Source of the DNA: Antrihabitans stalactiti
GTDB lineage: Bacteria > Actinomycetota > Actinomycetes > Mycobacteriales > Mycobacteriaceae
Assembly: GCF_012932915.1 (NCBI RefSeq)
Contig: NZ_VCQU01000009.1
Span: 62,001-126,000 of the forward strand
Direction: 5' to 3'
Length of the DNA stretch: 64,000 nt
Shown here: in pieces, positions 9,321-18,835 of the stretch
How positions within the stretch are numbered: the first letter of the stretch is position 1
How the letters are laid out: each line of letters starts with the position of its first letter
Notes under the pieces: generated by a model
What the model was told of the DNA's origin: nothing
The model's database searches: none
Seen by the model: only the letters and a program-made list of their open reading frames with translations
Program-made: the position numbers and the translations under genes

Positions 9321-10955
9321 TCATTCTCCCGTTGGTCGCGGCGACGCGGCGGGTAGCAGCCGCGCGCACAGTCGATCGAACTCGTCGCCCCAGCCGGCAT
9401 GATCTGTTCGGGCCAGCCCGCCAAGCTCTACTACAGTACGTCGTTCACCATTGTCGTCGACACCCGTTCGCGGATATATCCGAGCCCAGAATCGGCGCCG
9501 TTTGATCAGCAGCGACACCAGCAGCCCGAGCATCATCGACACCGCAAAGATCAGCACCCACCCCTGCGCAGGATCGTGCGACACCTGCAGGTTGACGTAC
9601 TCCTTGGCACCGTCGAAGCGGACCTTCGTCTTCCCGTCGTTCAGCGTCACGTCTTGCCCGGGCGCCAGGTTGACGCGCTGCTCCTTGTTGAGCCGGCCCT
9701 GGTTGATGATTTCCTTGTTGAGCGAGAACAGCGATTGCGGCAAACCAGTGTCGAGGCCGGTATCACCGCGATAGATGTCGACGGCGACCTCAGGCCTGTT
9801 CATCGCGGGAAATCCGGACGACAACAGGGCGCCGTGGTCGCCCATTCTGATCGCGGTCGGTGCGAACAATCCCTCGATCGCGATCTGATTCTTGCGGCGT
9901 TCCTCCGGATTCGGATACAGACCGGCAGGCGGGTCGAAGCGAAACGCGCCGCTGCTCAGGAAGGTCCGTGCATCGTCGGGTCGCCACTGGATCGTCTCGG
10001 TCCGCGTCTCACCGTTCGGGAAAGTGACCGTGAAGGTCGGCGCGTAGCCGTGCCCTTGCAAGTACACCCGATCTCCCGCGATGCGCAGTGGGTGGTTGAC
10101 CTGCAGCGTCGCATCACGCCACGTGTTCGACGCGAGGTCGCCGTCGGCCTGATACCCGATCTCGGCGGTGAACATCTCGGCCTGACCGGTCGGCAGATAG
10201 TCGGCTTTGAAGCTCTTCACACGGACGCACACAGGCGTGAGGCCCGTGCCGTCCTCGATGTTGCCTGCCTTGAACGAATCGAACACCGCGGGCGATGTCG
10301 TGCAGATACCAGGTCCGTCGTCGGCAATGACGATGACGTTGCCCTCGTACCCGAACAACTTGCCGATGGCGATCGCCACCAGCAGTCCGACCAGCGACAG
10401 GTGGAACACCAGGTTGCCGGCCTCGCGCGTGTAGCCCTTCTCCGCGGAGATCGTCCCGTCGTCCTGGCGGATGCGCCAGCCGCGAAGTCCAGCAACCAGC
10501 TGCGCCTGCACCTGGTCGGGATCCTCGTCGACGGTGAGCGTGGCGTGATGCGGCAACCGTGCAAGGTTGCGCGGCGTCGGAACCGGCTGCGCGCGAAGCG
10601 CTTTCGCATGGTCGATGCAACGGGGAACGATGCAGCCGACAAGTGAAATGAACAGCAGCACATAAATACTCGTGAACCAGAAGCTGGCGAACACGTCGAA
10701 CAGTTGGAGCCGGTCGAACAGCGGACCGAGCGTGGGGCGGTCGGCAATGTACTGATCGACCTTGCCCGCGTTGAGACTGCGCTGCGGCAGCAATGCGCCT
10801 GGAATGGCCGCCAAAGCCAGCAGAAAGAGCAGGACCAGTGCGGTCCGCATGCTGGTCAGTCCGCGCCAGGTGTTGCGGACGAACGCGACACCGCGCCCGA
10901 CTGCGCTCTGCCGAGGCGGTGGCGGCGCGGCTTCGCGCGTCTGAGTGGCGGTCAT
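9321..10955 (-). CDS. resB: Cytochrome c biogenesis protein ResB
   Basis: A 544-residue ResB/Ccs1 protein. Three hydrophobic helices lie in the N-terminal third (from TALVLLFLLALAAIPGALLP, then IYVLLFISLVGCIVP, then FHLSLVGLLVAIAIGKLF), followed by a large extracytoplasmic domain and a final helix (VLIFAVSMMLGLLVSLLIKR). It forms the cytochrome c synthetase with CcsB. The ATG at 10955 overlaps the ccdA stop by 4 bases (ATGA), fixing the start despite an open frame to 11261. Confidence 0.95.
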   Translation of the reverse strand: MTATQTREAAPPPPRQSAVGRGVAFVRNTWRGLTSMRTALVLLFLLALAAIPGALLPQRSLNAGKVDQYIADRPTLGPLFDRLQLFDVFASFWFTSIYVLLFISLVGCIVPRCIDHAKALRAQPVPTPRNLARLPHHATLTVDEDPDQVQAQLVAGLRGWRIRQDDGTISAEKGYTREAGNLVFHLSLVGLLVAIAIGKLFGYEGNVIVIADDGPGICTTSPAVFDSFKAGNIEDGTGLTPVCVRVKSFKADYLPTGQAEMFTAEIGYQADGDLASNTWRDATLQVNHPLRIAGDRVYLQGHGYAPTFTVTFPNGETRTETIQWRPDDARTFLSSGAFRFDPPAGLYPNPEERRKNQIAIEGLFAPTAIRMGDHGALLSSGFPAMNRPEVAVDIYRGDTGLDTGLPQSLFSLNKEIINQGRLNKEQRVNLAPGQDVTLNDGKTKVRFDGAKEYVNLQVSHDPAQGWVLIFAVSMMLGLLVSLLIKRRRFWARIYPRTGVDDNGERRTVVELGGLARTDHAGWGDEFDRLCARLLPAASPRPTGE

Positions 10956-11761
10956 ATCGGCAGGCTCGTGTCGGAAACGAATGCGTCGCGAACCCAGGAG
11001 ACGAACTGGTCCCACGCGCCGGTCACGAGCGCAATACCAACGGCAATCAGCAGCACTCCCCCGAAAATTTGGATCGCCCGCGCATGGCGTCGCAGCCAGC
11101 CGACGCCACGCAGCGCGCTGGCCGAACCGAACGCGAGCACGACGAACGGAAGCCCCAGGCCGATGCAGTACGCGACGATCAACGTCACGCCACGTGCAGC
11201 TGTGGTCCCTTCCGTGCCTGCGGCGACGGACAGCACGCCGGCGAGCGTCGGTCCGAGGCACGGTGTCCAGCCGAGAGCGAAAACCGCACCGAGCAGCGGC
11301 GCACCGATCAAGCTGGTAACGCGACGAGGTTCGAACCGAATGTCGCGCTGCAACAGCGGAATGAGGCCGACGAACACCAGGCCCATCACGATGGTCACGA
11401 CGCCGCCGACCCGTTGGAGCACTTCACGATTGACCGCTAGCTGCTGCACGACGCCGAACACCGACGCGGTCCCGAGGACGAAGACGACTGTGAACCCTGC
11501 GACGAACAGGCTGGCAGCACCGACAACGCGCGCTCGACCGGTCCGTTGCTTGGTGGCGACGGCTTCGGTCGCGGTGACGGGTGGAGCGTCGGCACCGACC
11601 ACGCCCGCGAGGTAGGACAGGTAACCCGGCACCAACGGCACGACACACGGAGACGCGAACGACACGAGTCCGGCGAGTGCGCACGCACCCATCGCCAGCA
11701 GTAGCGGTCCGGAGGCGGCGGTCGTGGCGAAGCTGTCGCCGACGCCGGCGAGAACAGTCAT
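10952..11761 (-). CDS. ccdA: Thiol-disulfide transporter CcdA
   Basis: A 269-residue DsbD/CcdA-type membrane protein. The two redox cysteines are in FASPCVVPLVPGYLSYL and GWTPCLGPTLAGVL, each within a hydrophobic helix; six helices are apparent. It passes reducing equivalents from cytoplasmic thioredoxin to the ResA-like thioredoxin encoded just upstream, which keeps apocytochrome haem-binding cysteines reduced. Start and stop both sit in 4-base ATGA overlaps with resA and resB, so the four genes are translationally coupled. Confidence 0.94.
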   Translation of the reverse strand: MTVLAGVGDSFATTAASGPLLLAMGACALAGLVSFASPCVVPLVPGYLSYLAGVVGADAPPVTATEAVATKQRTGRARVVGAASLFVAGFTVVFVLGTASVFGVVQQLAVNREVLQRVGGVVTIVMGLVFVGLIPLLQRDIRFEPRRVTSLIGAPLLGAVFALGWTPCLGPTLAGVLSVAAGTEGTTAARGVTLIVAYCIGLGLPFVVLAFGSASALRGVGWLRRHARAIQIFGGVLLIAVGIALVTGAWDQFVSWVRDAFVSDTSLPI

Positions 11762-12390
11762 TGCTGCTCCTTGGCCACGCGTTCGACGACGGTCTGCAAC
11801 TCCTGCGCCACCAGCGATTTCAGGAAGACCGCCGCGACCCGGTGCGAGCGGTCCAGGACGATGGTCGTCGGAATGACGCTGGTCGGGAAGTTGCCGCCGA
11901 GCGCGATCAGCGACCGCATCGCAGGGTCGTAGATCGACGGGTAGCTGACGTTGTTGTCGGTGACGAAATCGCGCGCTTTGTCTTGCTGATAGTCCTTGAC
12001 GTTGATCCCGAGGAATGCGACGCCGAGGTCCTTCGTGTTCTCGTAGACCTTCTCCAGATCGCCCGCTTCGCCACGGCACGGACCGCACCACTGGCCCCAC
12101 AGATTGATCACGACCGCCTTGCCTGCGAAGTCCGACAACGACGTCGTCTTGCCGTCGGTCATCAGGTCTGGTCCGGACATCTTTCCGATGGTTCCACGGT
12201 CCGCCGGGGGGTCGTAAAAGATCGCTGTCTTGCCGCCTGGTGAGACGAAGTCGAAGGTGCCGCCTTGTTCCACTGCATCGGTTCCGGTGCCACATGCAGC
12301 GAGCACGAGAACAGCGAGAACAACCAACGCTTGTGAGCCTTTTCGGAGTCCTCGGACGCCGGAAAGACTCACAAGGCGAGCGGGACTCAT
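11758..12390 (-). CDS. resA: Thioredoxin-like lipoprotein (ResA/TlpA family)
   Basis: A 210-residue TlpA/ResA thioredoxin with the active site WCGPC at residues 101-105, secreted through a lipoprotein signal (hydrophobic VVLAVLVLAAC, lipobox cysteine at 33). It reduces apocytochrome c thiols outside the membrane, fed by CcdA. Residues 6-21, the n-region of the signal peptide, are encoded by a 46-bp palindromic repeat (12330-12375) of the family also found between genes, so the signal peptide was apparently extended by an in-frame insertion. ATG at 12390 overlaps the phosphatase stop by 4 bases. Confidence 0.92.
   Translation of the reverse strand: MSPARLVSLSGVRGLRKGSQALVVLAVLVLAACGTGTDAVEQGGTFDFVSPGGKTAIFYDPPADRGTIGKMSGPDLMTDGKTTSLSDFAGKAVVINLWGQWCGPCRGEAGDLEKVYENTKDLGVAFLGINVKDYQQDKARDFVTDNNVSYPSIYDPAMRSLIALGGNFPTSVIPTTIVLDRSHRVAAVFLKSLVAQELQTVVERVAKEQQ
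12330..12375. repeat. 46-bp imperfect palindromic element, copy 3, inside the resA signal sequence
   Basis: Left arm from CTTGTGAGCCTTTTCGGAGT and right arm ending GGAAAGACTCACAAG form a 46-base inverted repeat with about three mismatches. Length and the core (GTGAGNCTTTT...AAAGACTCAC) match copies 2 and 4. Unlike them it lies inside an open reading frame and is translated as part of the ResA-like lipoprotein. The mismatches suggest an older or selected copy. Confidence 0.8.
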
Positions 12391-13049
12391 GCCCCGGTCA
12401 CCCTCGGATCCGAACTGCCCGCAGGCTCCGAGTAGACGATGTCGACGAGGGTGTCGCCTTCGTAGACCAGCGAGGTCAACGAGGCGAGGCCACACTGCCG
12501 CCGGCGCGGATCGTGCCACAGCCGATCACCCTGCAGGAAGCGTCGCAAGGTCCAAACCGGCAACTGATGCGAGACGCAGACCGCCTCGTGCCCGACCGCC
12601 TCTACTCGAGCCTTGTGGACCGCTGCCAGCATGCGGTGCGCGATCTGCAGATACGGCTCGCCCCAAGAAGGGGTGAACGGGTCACGCATCTTCCACCAAT
12701 GCCGAGGCTTGCTCAGTGCGCCGTCACCGACCGCGACGCGCAGGCCCTCGAAGAGGTTGCCTGCCTCGATCAGGTTGTCGTCGGTCGCGATCTCGAGATC
12801 GTGGCTCGCGGCGATCGGTCCGGCGGTTTCCTGCGCACGCTGCAGCGGTGAGGCGACGACATGGGTGATGTCATGATTCGCAAGTGCTGCGGCTACCGAG
12901 GCGGCCTGGGCACGACCGGTCACCGACAGCCCGAATCCGGGGAGCCGACCGTAGAGAATTCCGTTCGGATTGTGGACCTCGCCATGGCGAAGCACGTGAA
13001 CGATCGTCTTCGGTGCTTGCGCGGAATCGGACTTGGGGATTTCGGTCAC
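12387..13049 (-). CDS. Histidine phosphatase superfamily protein
   Basis: A 220-residue phosphoglycerate-mutase-fold phosphatase with the RHGE motif ([17 protein letters not shown], near residue 21), the [10 protein letters not shown] motif and the second catalytic histidine in CVSHQLPVW. It lacks the insertions of true glycolytic mutases, so a broad phosphatase role is likely. The GTG start (13049) overlaps the hemL stop in GTGA and precedes resA with another 4-base overlap. The substrate is unknown; its fixed place between hemL and the cytochrome c genes suggests a link to that pathway. Confidence 0.88.
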   Translation of the reverse strand: MTEIPKSDSAQAPKTIVHVLRHGEVHNPNGILYGRLPGFGLSVTGRAQAASVAAALANHDITHVVASPLQRAQETAGPIAASHDLEIATDDNLIEAGNLFEGLRVAVGDGALSKPRHWWKMRDPFTPSWGEPYLQIAHRMLAAVHKARVEAVGHEAVCVSHQLPVWTLRRFLQGDRLWHDPRRRQCGLASLTSLVYEGDTLVDIVYSEPAGSSDPRVTGA

Positions 13050-14362
13050 GTCGTGCTTCCTGGTTCGGTTGCGGTTGCAGCGGCCTGCGCGGCGGCGGGG
13101 AGGGCGTCGGCGATGATGGCGAAGGCATCGTCGTCGAGGGCGGCGGACACGAACCACGCCTCGTACGCACTGGGCGGCGGATAGACGCCACGTTCGAGCA
13201 GTGCGTGGAAGAACGCGGGAAAGCGCCAGGTCTGGCTCGCTTTTGCACTCGCATAGTCGGTCACCGGTTCGGCCGTGAAGAACACGCTCACCATGTTGCC
13301 TGCAAACTGCACCTGGTGCGCGACGCCCGCGGCCGACAACGCCTCGCCGAGCAGACCGCCGAGCCGGGCAGCGTTGGCGTCGAGCGCGGTGTAGACGGAA
13401 TCGTTCGCCTCACGGAGCGTCGCTAAACCTGCCGCGACGGCCACCGGGTTGCCCGACAAGGTTCCGGCTTGGTAGACGGGTCCGGCAGGTGCCAGGTGGG
13501 CCATCACGTCGGCTCGCCCGCCGAAGGCCGCCGCAGGCAGACCGCCGGACATCACTTTGCCGAAGGTATAGAGGTCACCGGCGACGCCGTCGATGCCGAA
13601 CCAGCCGGACTTGCTGACCCGGAAACCCGTCATCACCTCGTCGATGATCAGCAGCGCGCCGTGCGCATTCGCGAGGCGGCGCAATCCGTCGTTGAAGCCC
13701 GGGCCAGGTGCGATCGCGCCCATGTTGCCCGCCGCGGCCTCGGTGATGACGCAGGCAATCTCGCCTTGGTTCAGCGCGAAGGCTTCGGCGACCGCATCGA
13801 GGTCGTTGTACGGCAGGACGATGGTGTCGTTGGCCTGCGCCCCTGTCACACCCGGCGAGGTCGGCAGGCCGAGCGTTGCCACGCCAGACCCCGCGTCGGC
13901 CAGCAAGGCGTCGACGTGGCCGTGGTAGCAACCGGCGAACTTGATGATCTTGCTTCGCCCGGTGAAACCGCGCGCGAGCCGGACCGCACTCATCGTCGCT
14001 TCGGTACCAGAGTTGACGAGCCGCACCTGCTCGACCGGTTCGACTCGACCGATGATCGCCTCGGCAAGGTCGACCTCGGCAGCGGTGGGTGCTCCGAAAC
14101 TCAGGCCGCTCGTCGCGGCGCGCTGGACCGCTTCGACCACCGCGGGGTGCGCGTGACCGAGGATCATCGGGCCCCACGAGCAGATCAGGTCCACGTAGTT
14201 GTTGCCGTCGACGTCGGTCAGCGTGTAGCCGGACGCACTCGCGATGAACCGCGGGGTCCCGCCGACGGATTGGAACGCTCGGACCGGCGAGTTGACGCCG
14301 CCGGGGATCGCCAAGCTGGCCCGCTCGAAGAGGCGTGCGGATTCGGCGGTGGAGACAGTCAC
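13046..14362 (-). CDS. hemL: Glutamate-1-semialdehyde 2,1-aminomutase
   Basis: PLP-dependent aminomutase that converts glutamate-1-semialdehyde to 5-aminolevulinate, the second step of the C5 haem route begun by HemA (encoded at 22448-23860). The 438-residue protein has the conserved N-terminus ([20 protein letters not shown], less [10 protein letters not shown]), the cofactor aspartate motif [12 protein letters not shown] and Schiff-base lysine K269 in [12 protein letters not shown]. It is the first gene of the operon that continues into cytochrome c maturation, and is divergent from the haemoglobin gene. Confidence 0.96.
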   Translation of the reverse strand: MTVSTAESARLFERASLAIPGGVNSPVRAFQSVGGTPRFIASASGYTLTDVDGNNYVDLICSWGPMILGHAHPAVVEAVQRAATSGLSFGAPTAAEVDLAEAIIGRVEPVEQVRLVNSGTEATMSAVRLARGFTGRSKIIKFAGCYHGHVDALLADAGSGVATLGLPTSPGVTGAQANDTIVLPYNDLDAVAEAFALNQGEIACVITEAAAGNMGAIAPGPGFNDGLRRLANAHGALLIIDEVMTGFRVSKSGWFGIDGVAGDLYTFGKVMSGGLPAAAFGGRADVMAHLAPAGPVYQAGTLSGNPVAVAAGLATLREANDSVYTALDANAARLGGLLGEALSAAGVAHQVQFAGNMVSVFFTAEPVTDYASAKASQTWRFPAFFHALLERGVYPPPSAYEAWFVSAALDDDAFAIIADALPAAAQAAATATEPGSTT

Positions 14363-14427
14363 GCAAGCAAGTCTCCCAGTAACAGTGGCTCGGTCCGCTC
14401 GCGGGTCTTCGCGCTACCTTGGACGCC

Positions 14428-14904
14428 ATGGCGGGCGAGACTTCGGACACACCGACTTTGTACGACTGGGCGGGCGGGGCGGAAGCATTCCGCCGCCTGA
14501 TCGACGCCTTCTACGACCGCGTAGAGCGGGACGAGATGTTGTCGGCCTTCTTTCCGGGCGGTGTCAGCGAAGAACACCGCGCTCACGTGACGCTGTGGTG
14601 GTGCGAGGTATTCGGCGGTCCGGCGGGCTACACCGAGCAACTCGGCGGCTACGAGCGAATGTTGCACCACCACATCGGCCTCGGCATCACCCCAGAGCAG
14701 CGCCACCGATTCGCGGCGACGATGAGCCTCGCCGCCGACGACGCCGCGCTGCCCGACGACCCCGAATTTCGGTCCGCCTTCATGGCGTACGTCGAATGGG
14801 GCACGCGTCTGGCGCTGCAGAATTCGGCCCCAGGGGCCGCCGTCGTCGAGCATGCGCCTGTGCCACATTGGGGCTGGGGCGTGGCGCCGCCGTATCGCGG
14901 CTGA
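14428..14904 (+). CDS. Group II truncated haemoglobin
   Basis: A 158-residue globin. The N-terminal LYDWAGGAEAFRRLIDAFYD, the EF-loop FFPGGVSEEHRAHV, the FGGPAGYTE segment and the proximal histidine region MLHHHIGLG (about residues 78-86) match truncated haemoglobins of the HbO (group II) type, which bind O2 or NO. The C-terminal tail after residue 130 is longer than in minimal members. The ATG at 14428 is chosen; a TTG 9 bases upstream is less likely. Divergent from hemL. Confidence 0.88.
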   Translation: MAGETSDTPTLYDWAGGAEAFRRLIDAFYDRVERDEMLSAFFPGGVSEEHRAHVTLWWCEVFGGPAGYTEQLGGYERMLHHHIGLGITPEQRHRFAATMSLAADDAALPDDPEFRSAFMAYVEWGTRLALQNSAPGAAVVEHAPVPHWGWGVAPPYRG

Positions 14905-14946
14905 AATCACAACCGGTGGTCACCTACCCGCGCTACGGTGCAAGGT

Positions 14947-16851
14947 ATGGCGACAACTGGTGATCATTTGCGGATTTCGCTCGACGGACCCTTCCATGAA
15001 ACCCGCGAAAAAGTTCGCGTGGAGTTGGGTCGCGACGAGTTCACGCCGAGGTACGAGCCGGACCTCGCCAAGGCAAGGGCACGCGCGCTCGAGCAGATGA
15101 AGCTCGTACGCGATGCGGGGTACGCAGCCAACGGCTTCAGCGTTGCGCACGGCGGTACCGGCGACGTCGGCGCCGCAGTGACGAGCATCGAGATGCTCGC
15201 GATGGCAGACCTATCGCTGATGGTGAAGGCGGGCGTGCAGTGGGGCCTGTTCGGCGGCGCCATCGAGAACCTCGGCACCGAGCGCCACCACGAGCGCTAC
15301 GTCAAACCGCTGATCGAACTCGACCTGCTCGGCTGTTTCGCCATGACCGAGACCGGCCACGGCAGCGACGTCCAGGAGCTGGAGACCACAGCAACCTACG
15401 ACGCTGCCACCAGCGAGTTCGTCATCAATTCGCCGACGCCGTCTTCACGCAAGGACTACATCGGCGGCGCGGCCCAACATGCCAGGCTTGCAGCAGTTTT
15501 CGCGCAGCTGATCGTCGGTGGCGAGAACCAGGGCGTCCACTGCCTCGTCGTACCGATCCGCGACGAGGCGGGCGCGGACCTGCCCGGCGTCACCACGTCG
15601 GACTGTGGCTACAAGGGTGGCCTCAACGGCGTCGACAACGGTCGAATCATGTTCGACAACGTCCGCGTGCCACGCGAGAATCTGCTCAACCGCTACGGCG
15701 ACGTCGATGCCGACGGCATCTACACCTCGCCCATCGACAACGTGGGGAGGCGCTTCTTCACCATGGTCGGCACGCTGGTGCGCGGCCGCGTCACCGTCGG
15801 CGGCTCCGCAGCGGCCGCCGCGAAGGTCGCACTCACGATCGCCGTGCGATATGCGTTGCAGCGCAGGCAGTTCAGTGCTCCCAAGAGCGACGACGAAGTC
15901 CCCATCATGGACTACCTCGTCCACCAGCGGCGCCTGTTCCCGCTCGTGGCACGGGCGTACGCATTGGCGTTCGCGCAGAACGAACTGATCGCCAAGCTCG
16001 CCGCAATCCAGACCAGCGACGACCCAGACCCACACGAACAGCGTGAATTGGAGGGCCGCGCAGCCGGCCTCAAGGCGGCCAACACCGCATTTGCCACCCG
16101 CGCAATTCAGGAATGCCGCGAAGCGTGTGGTGGCGCAGGCTATCTCATGGCGAACCGGCTGGTACAGCTCAAGGGCGACACCGACGTCTTCACCACATTC
16201 GAGGGCGACAACGTGGTGCTCACCCAGCTAGTCGCCAAGGAATTGCTCACCGGCTACGCGGACGAAATCCGCGGCATGAGCCCGGTCGAGTGGATGCGGT
16301 TCGCCACGACAACGGTCAGCGACGTCGTCAGAACGCGCTCGGTCGCGGTGCAAATTTTCCAGACCATCATCGACTCCCGCCTCGACAACGAGGAGGAGGG
16401 CAGCCTCTTCAACCGCGGCACGCAACTCGGCATGTTCGAGGACCGCGAGGAGTACCTGATCTCCACCGCCGCCCGACGCTTGCAGGCGGCCGCAAAGCGG
16501 GAGAAGGATCCGTTCGACGCCTTCAACTCGGTCCAAGATCACGTCCTGCGTGCAGCACGTGCACACATCGACCGGATTGCCCTCGAAGCCTTCATCAGCG
16601 GCATCGAATCGTGCGAGAACAAGGAAGCCAAGCAACTCCTCTCGGACCTCTGCGACCTCTACGCGCTGACGGTCATCGACGACGACAAGGCGTGGTTCAT
16701 GGAGCACCGCCAGCTGTCGACCGAGCGCGCCAAGGCCGTGCTCCGGGCCATCAACGAACGGTGCCGCGATCTCCGCCCCCGTGCGCGCACCTTGGTCGAG
16801 GGTCTCGGCGTCCCCGAGGCACTCCTCGACGCCGAGATGCTTGCCCCCTAG
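14947..16851 (+). CDS. Acyl-CoA oxidase/dehydrogenase family protein
   Basis: A 634-residue flavoprotein with the acyl-CoA oxidase architecture. CFAMTETGHGSDVQELET is the FAD/substrate loop, then IMFDNVRVPRENLLNRYGDV, then the C-terminal motif GGAGYLMANRLVQLKGDTDV followed by FTTFEGDNVVL, typical of oxidases, followed by a helical C-terminal domain of about 170 residues. It would perform the first, alpha-beta oxidation of an acyl-CoA in fatty acid breakdown; electron acceptor (O2 or ETF) cannot be told from sequence. The ATG at 14947 is 9 bases inside the longest frame and better matched to CAAGG. Confidence 0.9.
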   Translation: MATTGDHLRISLDGPFHETREKVRVELGRDEFTPRYEPDLAKARARALEQMKLVRDAGYAANGFSVAHGGTGDVGAAVTSIEMLAMADLSLMVKAGVQWGLFGGAIENLGTERHHERYVKPLIELDLLGCFAMTETGHGSDVQELETTATYDAATSEFVINSPTPSSRKDYIGGAAQHARLAAVFAQLIVGGENQGVHCLVVPIRDEAGADLPGVTTSDCGYKGGLNGVDNGRIMFDNVRVPRENLLNRYGDVDADGIYTSPIDNVGRRFFTMVGTLVRGRVTVGGSAAAAAKVALTIAVRYALQRRQFSAPKSDDEVPIMDYLVHQRRLFPLVARAYALAFAQNELIAKLAAIQTSDDPDPHEQRELEGRAAGLKAANTAFATRAIQECREACGGAGYLMANRLVQLKGDTDVFTTFEGDNVVLTQLVAKELLTGYADEIRGMSPVEWMRFATTTVSDVVRTRSVAVQIFQTIIDSRLDNEEEGSLFNRGTQLGMFEDREEYLISTAARRLQAAAKREKDPFDAFNSVQDHVLRAARAHIDRIALEAFISGIESCENKEAKQLLSDLCDLYALTVIDDDKAWFMEHRQLSTERAKAVLRAINERCRDLRPRARTLVEGLGVPEALLDAEMLAP

Positions 16852-16858
16852 ACGACAT

Positions 16859-17110
16859 TCATGCGGAGTCGTGTGGCCTCGTGACCCTGCTGATGCCGTC
16901 GATCACCAAGATCCCGGCGACGACGGCCAGCACGGCAGCGAGCGTGATCCACGAGCCCGCGTAGTAGGTGCCCGAGTACGCGGGCGCACCTTCGTAGGCG
17001 GGATTGAAGCTGCTCGTGCGGGCTGCGCGGTCCCAGGACCACCATGCGGCGAAGGCGATGGCGAGCGCGGCGATCACTTCGCCGGCAATCGTCACGTTCT
17101 TACGATTCAC
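16859..17110 (-). CDS. Small two-helix membrane protein
   Basis: An 83-residue protein starting at GTG 17110 (VNRKNVTIAGEVIAAL), overlapping the previous gene by 11 bases. Two hydrophobic helices (about residues 6-22 and 50-72, ITLAAVLAVVAGILVIDGIS) flank an aromatic extracytoplasmic loop (NPAYEGAPAYSGTYYAGSW). The hemB-side gene set 18.8 to 16.9 kb is a string of small membrane proteins read in the same direction, probably one transcript. No function recognised. Confidence 0.75.
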   Translation of the reverse strand: MNRKNVTIAGEVIAALAIAFAAWWSWDRAARTSSFNPAYEGAPAYSGTYYAGSWITLAAVLAVVAGILVIDGISRVTRPHDSA

Positions 17111-17585
17111 TGGGCTCCCCCTGCAGTCGCTCCACGGCACTGGTCAACTCGGTCCGCAAGCCTTCGTCGTCTTTGGCCCACGCACGGACCAGTTGGCCGC
17201 GCGAAAGCAGCAAGCCTATGGCGGTTCGCCCTCGTGGCACGTTCGCGAGTTCCCCCAAGGATCGCGCCGACTCCCACGGCTCGTCGACCTTGCGCTTCTC
17301 GTCGGGCTCAGGGAGCACGCGGACGATTTCGGCAAGGGGTAGCGTCTCGGTGCCTTGCCGCAGCCACGACGGTGTCAGTTCGACGCTCACGTGCCTGCGT
17401 GCCGCTACAACCTGCAGCCACACAATGCCCGCGAGAATGAGCGCGAAGAACACAGTGATCACCACGTGCAGGCCGATGCCGAGCACGAGCTCTGCAATCA
17501 GAACGATGCCGCAGAAAATCGGTCCGTAGGCTATTGCCCGCCAGCGGGCGCCCGGCTCGCTGAAAAGCACCTGCTCATTGTTCAT
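17100..17585 (-). CDS. Two-helix membrane protein, DUF3093-like
   Basis: A 161-residue protein. Two closely spaced helices (AYGPIFCGIVLIAELVLGIG and VVITVFFALILAGIVWLQVV) are followed by a cytoplasmic PH-like beta domain (VELTPSWLRQGTETLPLAEI). This arrangement resembles DUF3093 and related bacterial PH-domain membrane proteins, but I cannot be certain of the family. The ATG at 17585 overlaps the preceding gene's stop by 11 bases; the frame upstream of it (to 17657) is low quality. Confidence 0.72.
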   Translation of the reverse strand: MNNEQVLFSEPGARWRAIAYGPIFCGIVLIAELVLGIGLHVVITVFFALILAGIVWLQVVAARRHVSVELTPSWLRQGTETLPLAEIVRVLPEPDEKRKVDEPWESARSLGELANVPRGRTAIGLLLSRGQLVRAWAKDDEGLRTELTSAVERLQGEPSES

Positions 17586-18018
17586 CCGTGAACCAGGAAT
17601 TCGCACTCGGACGGAAGACGACAACCCCGGCCGCGATGAGCAACAACGGAACAACAATGAAGACGGTCGGTGCGATGCCGATCAGAACGATGCCGAGTCC
17701 GACAAGTGCGAATACGAACGACAACGCGACGAGTGCACGGCGAAATCTTGCATCGCCATATCTAACCGGACGCGCGAGAAAGCCGACGCCCAATCCGACG
17801 ACAAGGCTGATGATGCCGATACCGCGAAGCATTCGCATGTACGCGGTGAAACCGTCCGGGTCGTTTCCGTTCTTTTGCCATACTTCACGAACCGCATCGG
17901 TCGAGGCGGTGGAAAGCAAAGCACCGAAAAGGACGAGCAGGACTGCGGCAACAATCCACATCCAGTACGCAATTTCGACGTTCCGGGGACGACCGTCTCG
18001 GCGGGGAGTGATGGGCAC
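17575..18018 (-). CDS. Four-helix membrane protein, hypothetical
   Basis: A 147-residue protein with four predicted helices (about 17-37, 66-84, 93-113 and 117-134; for example ALSFVFALVGLGIVLIGIAP). It is encoded in the membrane-protein string downstream of hemB. No recognised motif; conserved position next to hemB in related genera is recalled for similar proteins, but function is unknown. Confidence 0.72.
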   Translation of the reverse strand: MPITPRRDGRPRNVEIAYWMWIVAAVLLVLFGALLSTASTDAVREVWQKNGNDPDGFTAYMRMLRGIGIISLVVGLGVGFLARPVRYGDARFRRALVALSFVFALVGLGIVLIGIAPTVFIVVPLLLIAAGVVVFRPSANSWFTDEQ

Positions 18019-18074
18019 GGCGTCAATCCTGCGCTATCGCCGGGCTGGCAGACCTATACGGGCCGACGACACGC

Positions 18075-18194
18075 TCAGGAGAACAGGCCCGGGACCAGCA
18101 AGAGGATGACGGTGATGATGCCGAACAACACAATCAGCCCGAAGAAGCACAATTCTCGGCGAAGACTATGGTCCTGCTCGATCACGACCCGCAT
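18075..18194 (-). CDS. 39-residue single-pass membrane protein
   Basis: A very short frame read from ATG at 18194, preceded by AAGAAAGG about 7 bases upstream. The product has a charged start (MRVVIEQDHSLRRELC) and one hydrophobic helix (FFGLIVLFGIITVILLLVPG) ending LFS. It fills most of the 262-base gap between two membrane-protein genes of the same operon and direction. The helix and the ribosome-binding site make it credible; no homologue is recalled. Confidence 0.55.
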   Translation of the reverse strand: MRVVIEQDHSLRRELCFFGLIVLFGIITVILLLVPGLFS

Positions 18195-18280
18195 TCCAAA
18201 GCCTTTCTTGACCTAATGGCTACAGGGCCGAAACCCTGTGATGGCACTCACAATACATGGCGCCAATCTTGCCCGCTAAT

Positions 18281-18835
18281 TCACAGGGTGTTCACCGGCG
18301 GGAAGTTCAAGAAGTATGCGTTCGACTCGTGCCGATGCAGAAGGATGGTCGCGCCAACCACGAGAACAGCCTGGATGATGCTCGCGCCGCCACTCACCAA
18401 CGCAGCGGGGCCGTCCAATGTGCCGATTCCGAAAACAAGCTGAACCCCAACGAACACCACGACGACGCCGATCATCGTCACAAGCATTCGCGCCCAGTTC
18501 CGTCCACCACGCATCAAATGGACGAACAGTCCAGCGAGAACCGCGAGGGCGAGGCCGACGATCACCAAAGTCATAAGGCCCAGTGCGAAGAGCAAATTCG
18601 CACTGTCTTGTTGCATCGGCAAATTCGGATTGTCTTTCGCCATTTGCTCCACCAATTGCTTGGTGAATTCTTCACGCTGGCCGAACAAGAATGTCACCGC
18701 GGCAACGAGATTCACGATTCCGACACCGATGACCGCCCACCAGAGTTGGCACGCGGTGTCCACATCGACCGGCACCGGACGCTTCGGTGCAGGCGGGGGC
18801 CCAGGGCCGGGCCCCGGATGGGGCCCGGGCATCAT
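18281..18835 (-). CDS. Proline-rich N-terminus, four-helix membrane protein
   Basis: A 184-residue protein that starts with a Pro/Gly stretch ([20 protein letters not shown]) and then has four hydrophobic helices, with a polar extracytoplasmic loop [20 protein letters not shown]. The start ATG at 18835 overlaps the hemB stop (ATGA), so it is coupled to haem synthesis genes. It may be a haem-operon accessory membrane protein, but nothing in the sequence gives a biochemical role. Confidence 0.8.
   Translation of the reverse strand: MMPGPHPGPGPGPPPAPKRPVPVDVDTACQLWWAVIGVGIVNLVAAVTFLFGQREEFTKQLVEQMAKDNPNLPMQQDSANLLFALGLMTLVIVGLALAVLAGLFVHLMRGGRNWARMLVTMIGVVVVFVGVQLVFGIGTLDGPAALVSGGASIIQAVLVVGATILLHRHESNAYFLNFPPVNTL

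Noticed and set aside
18222-18239. ACAGGG/CCCTGT hairpin upstream of the 39-residue gene
   Set aside because: Only a 6-base stem inside an operon; no T-run and no clear role.
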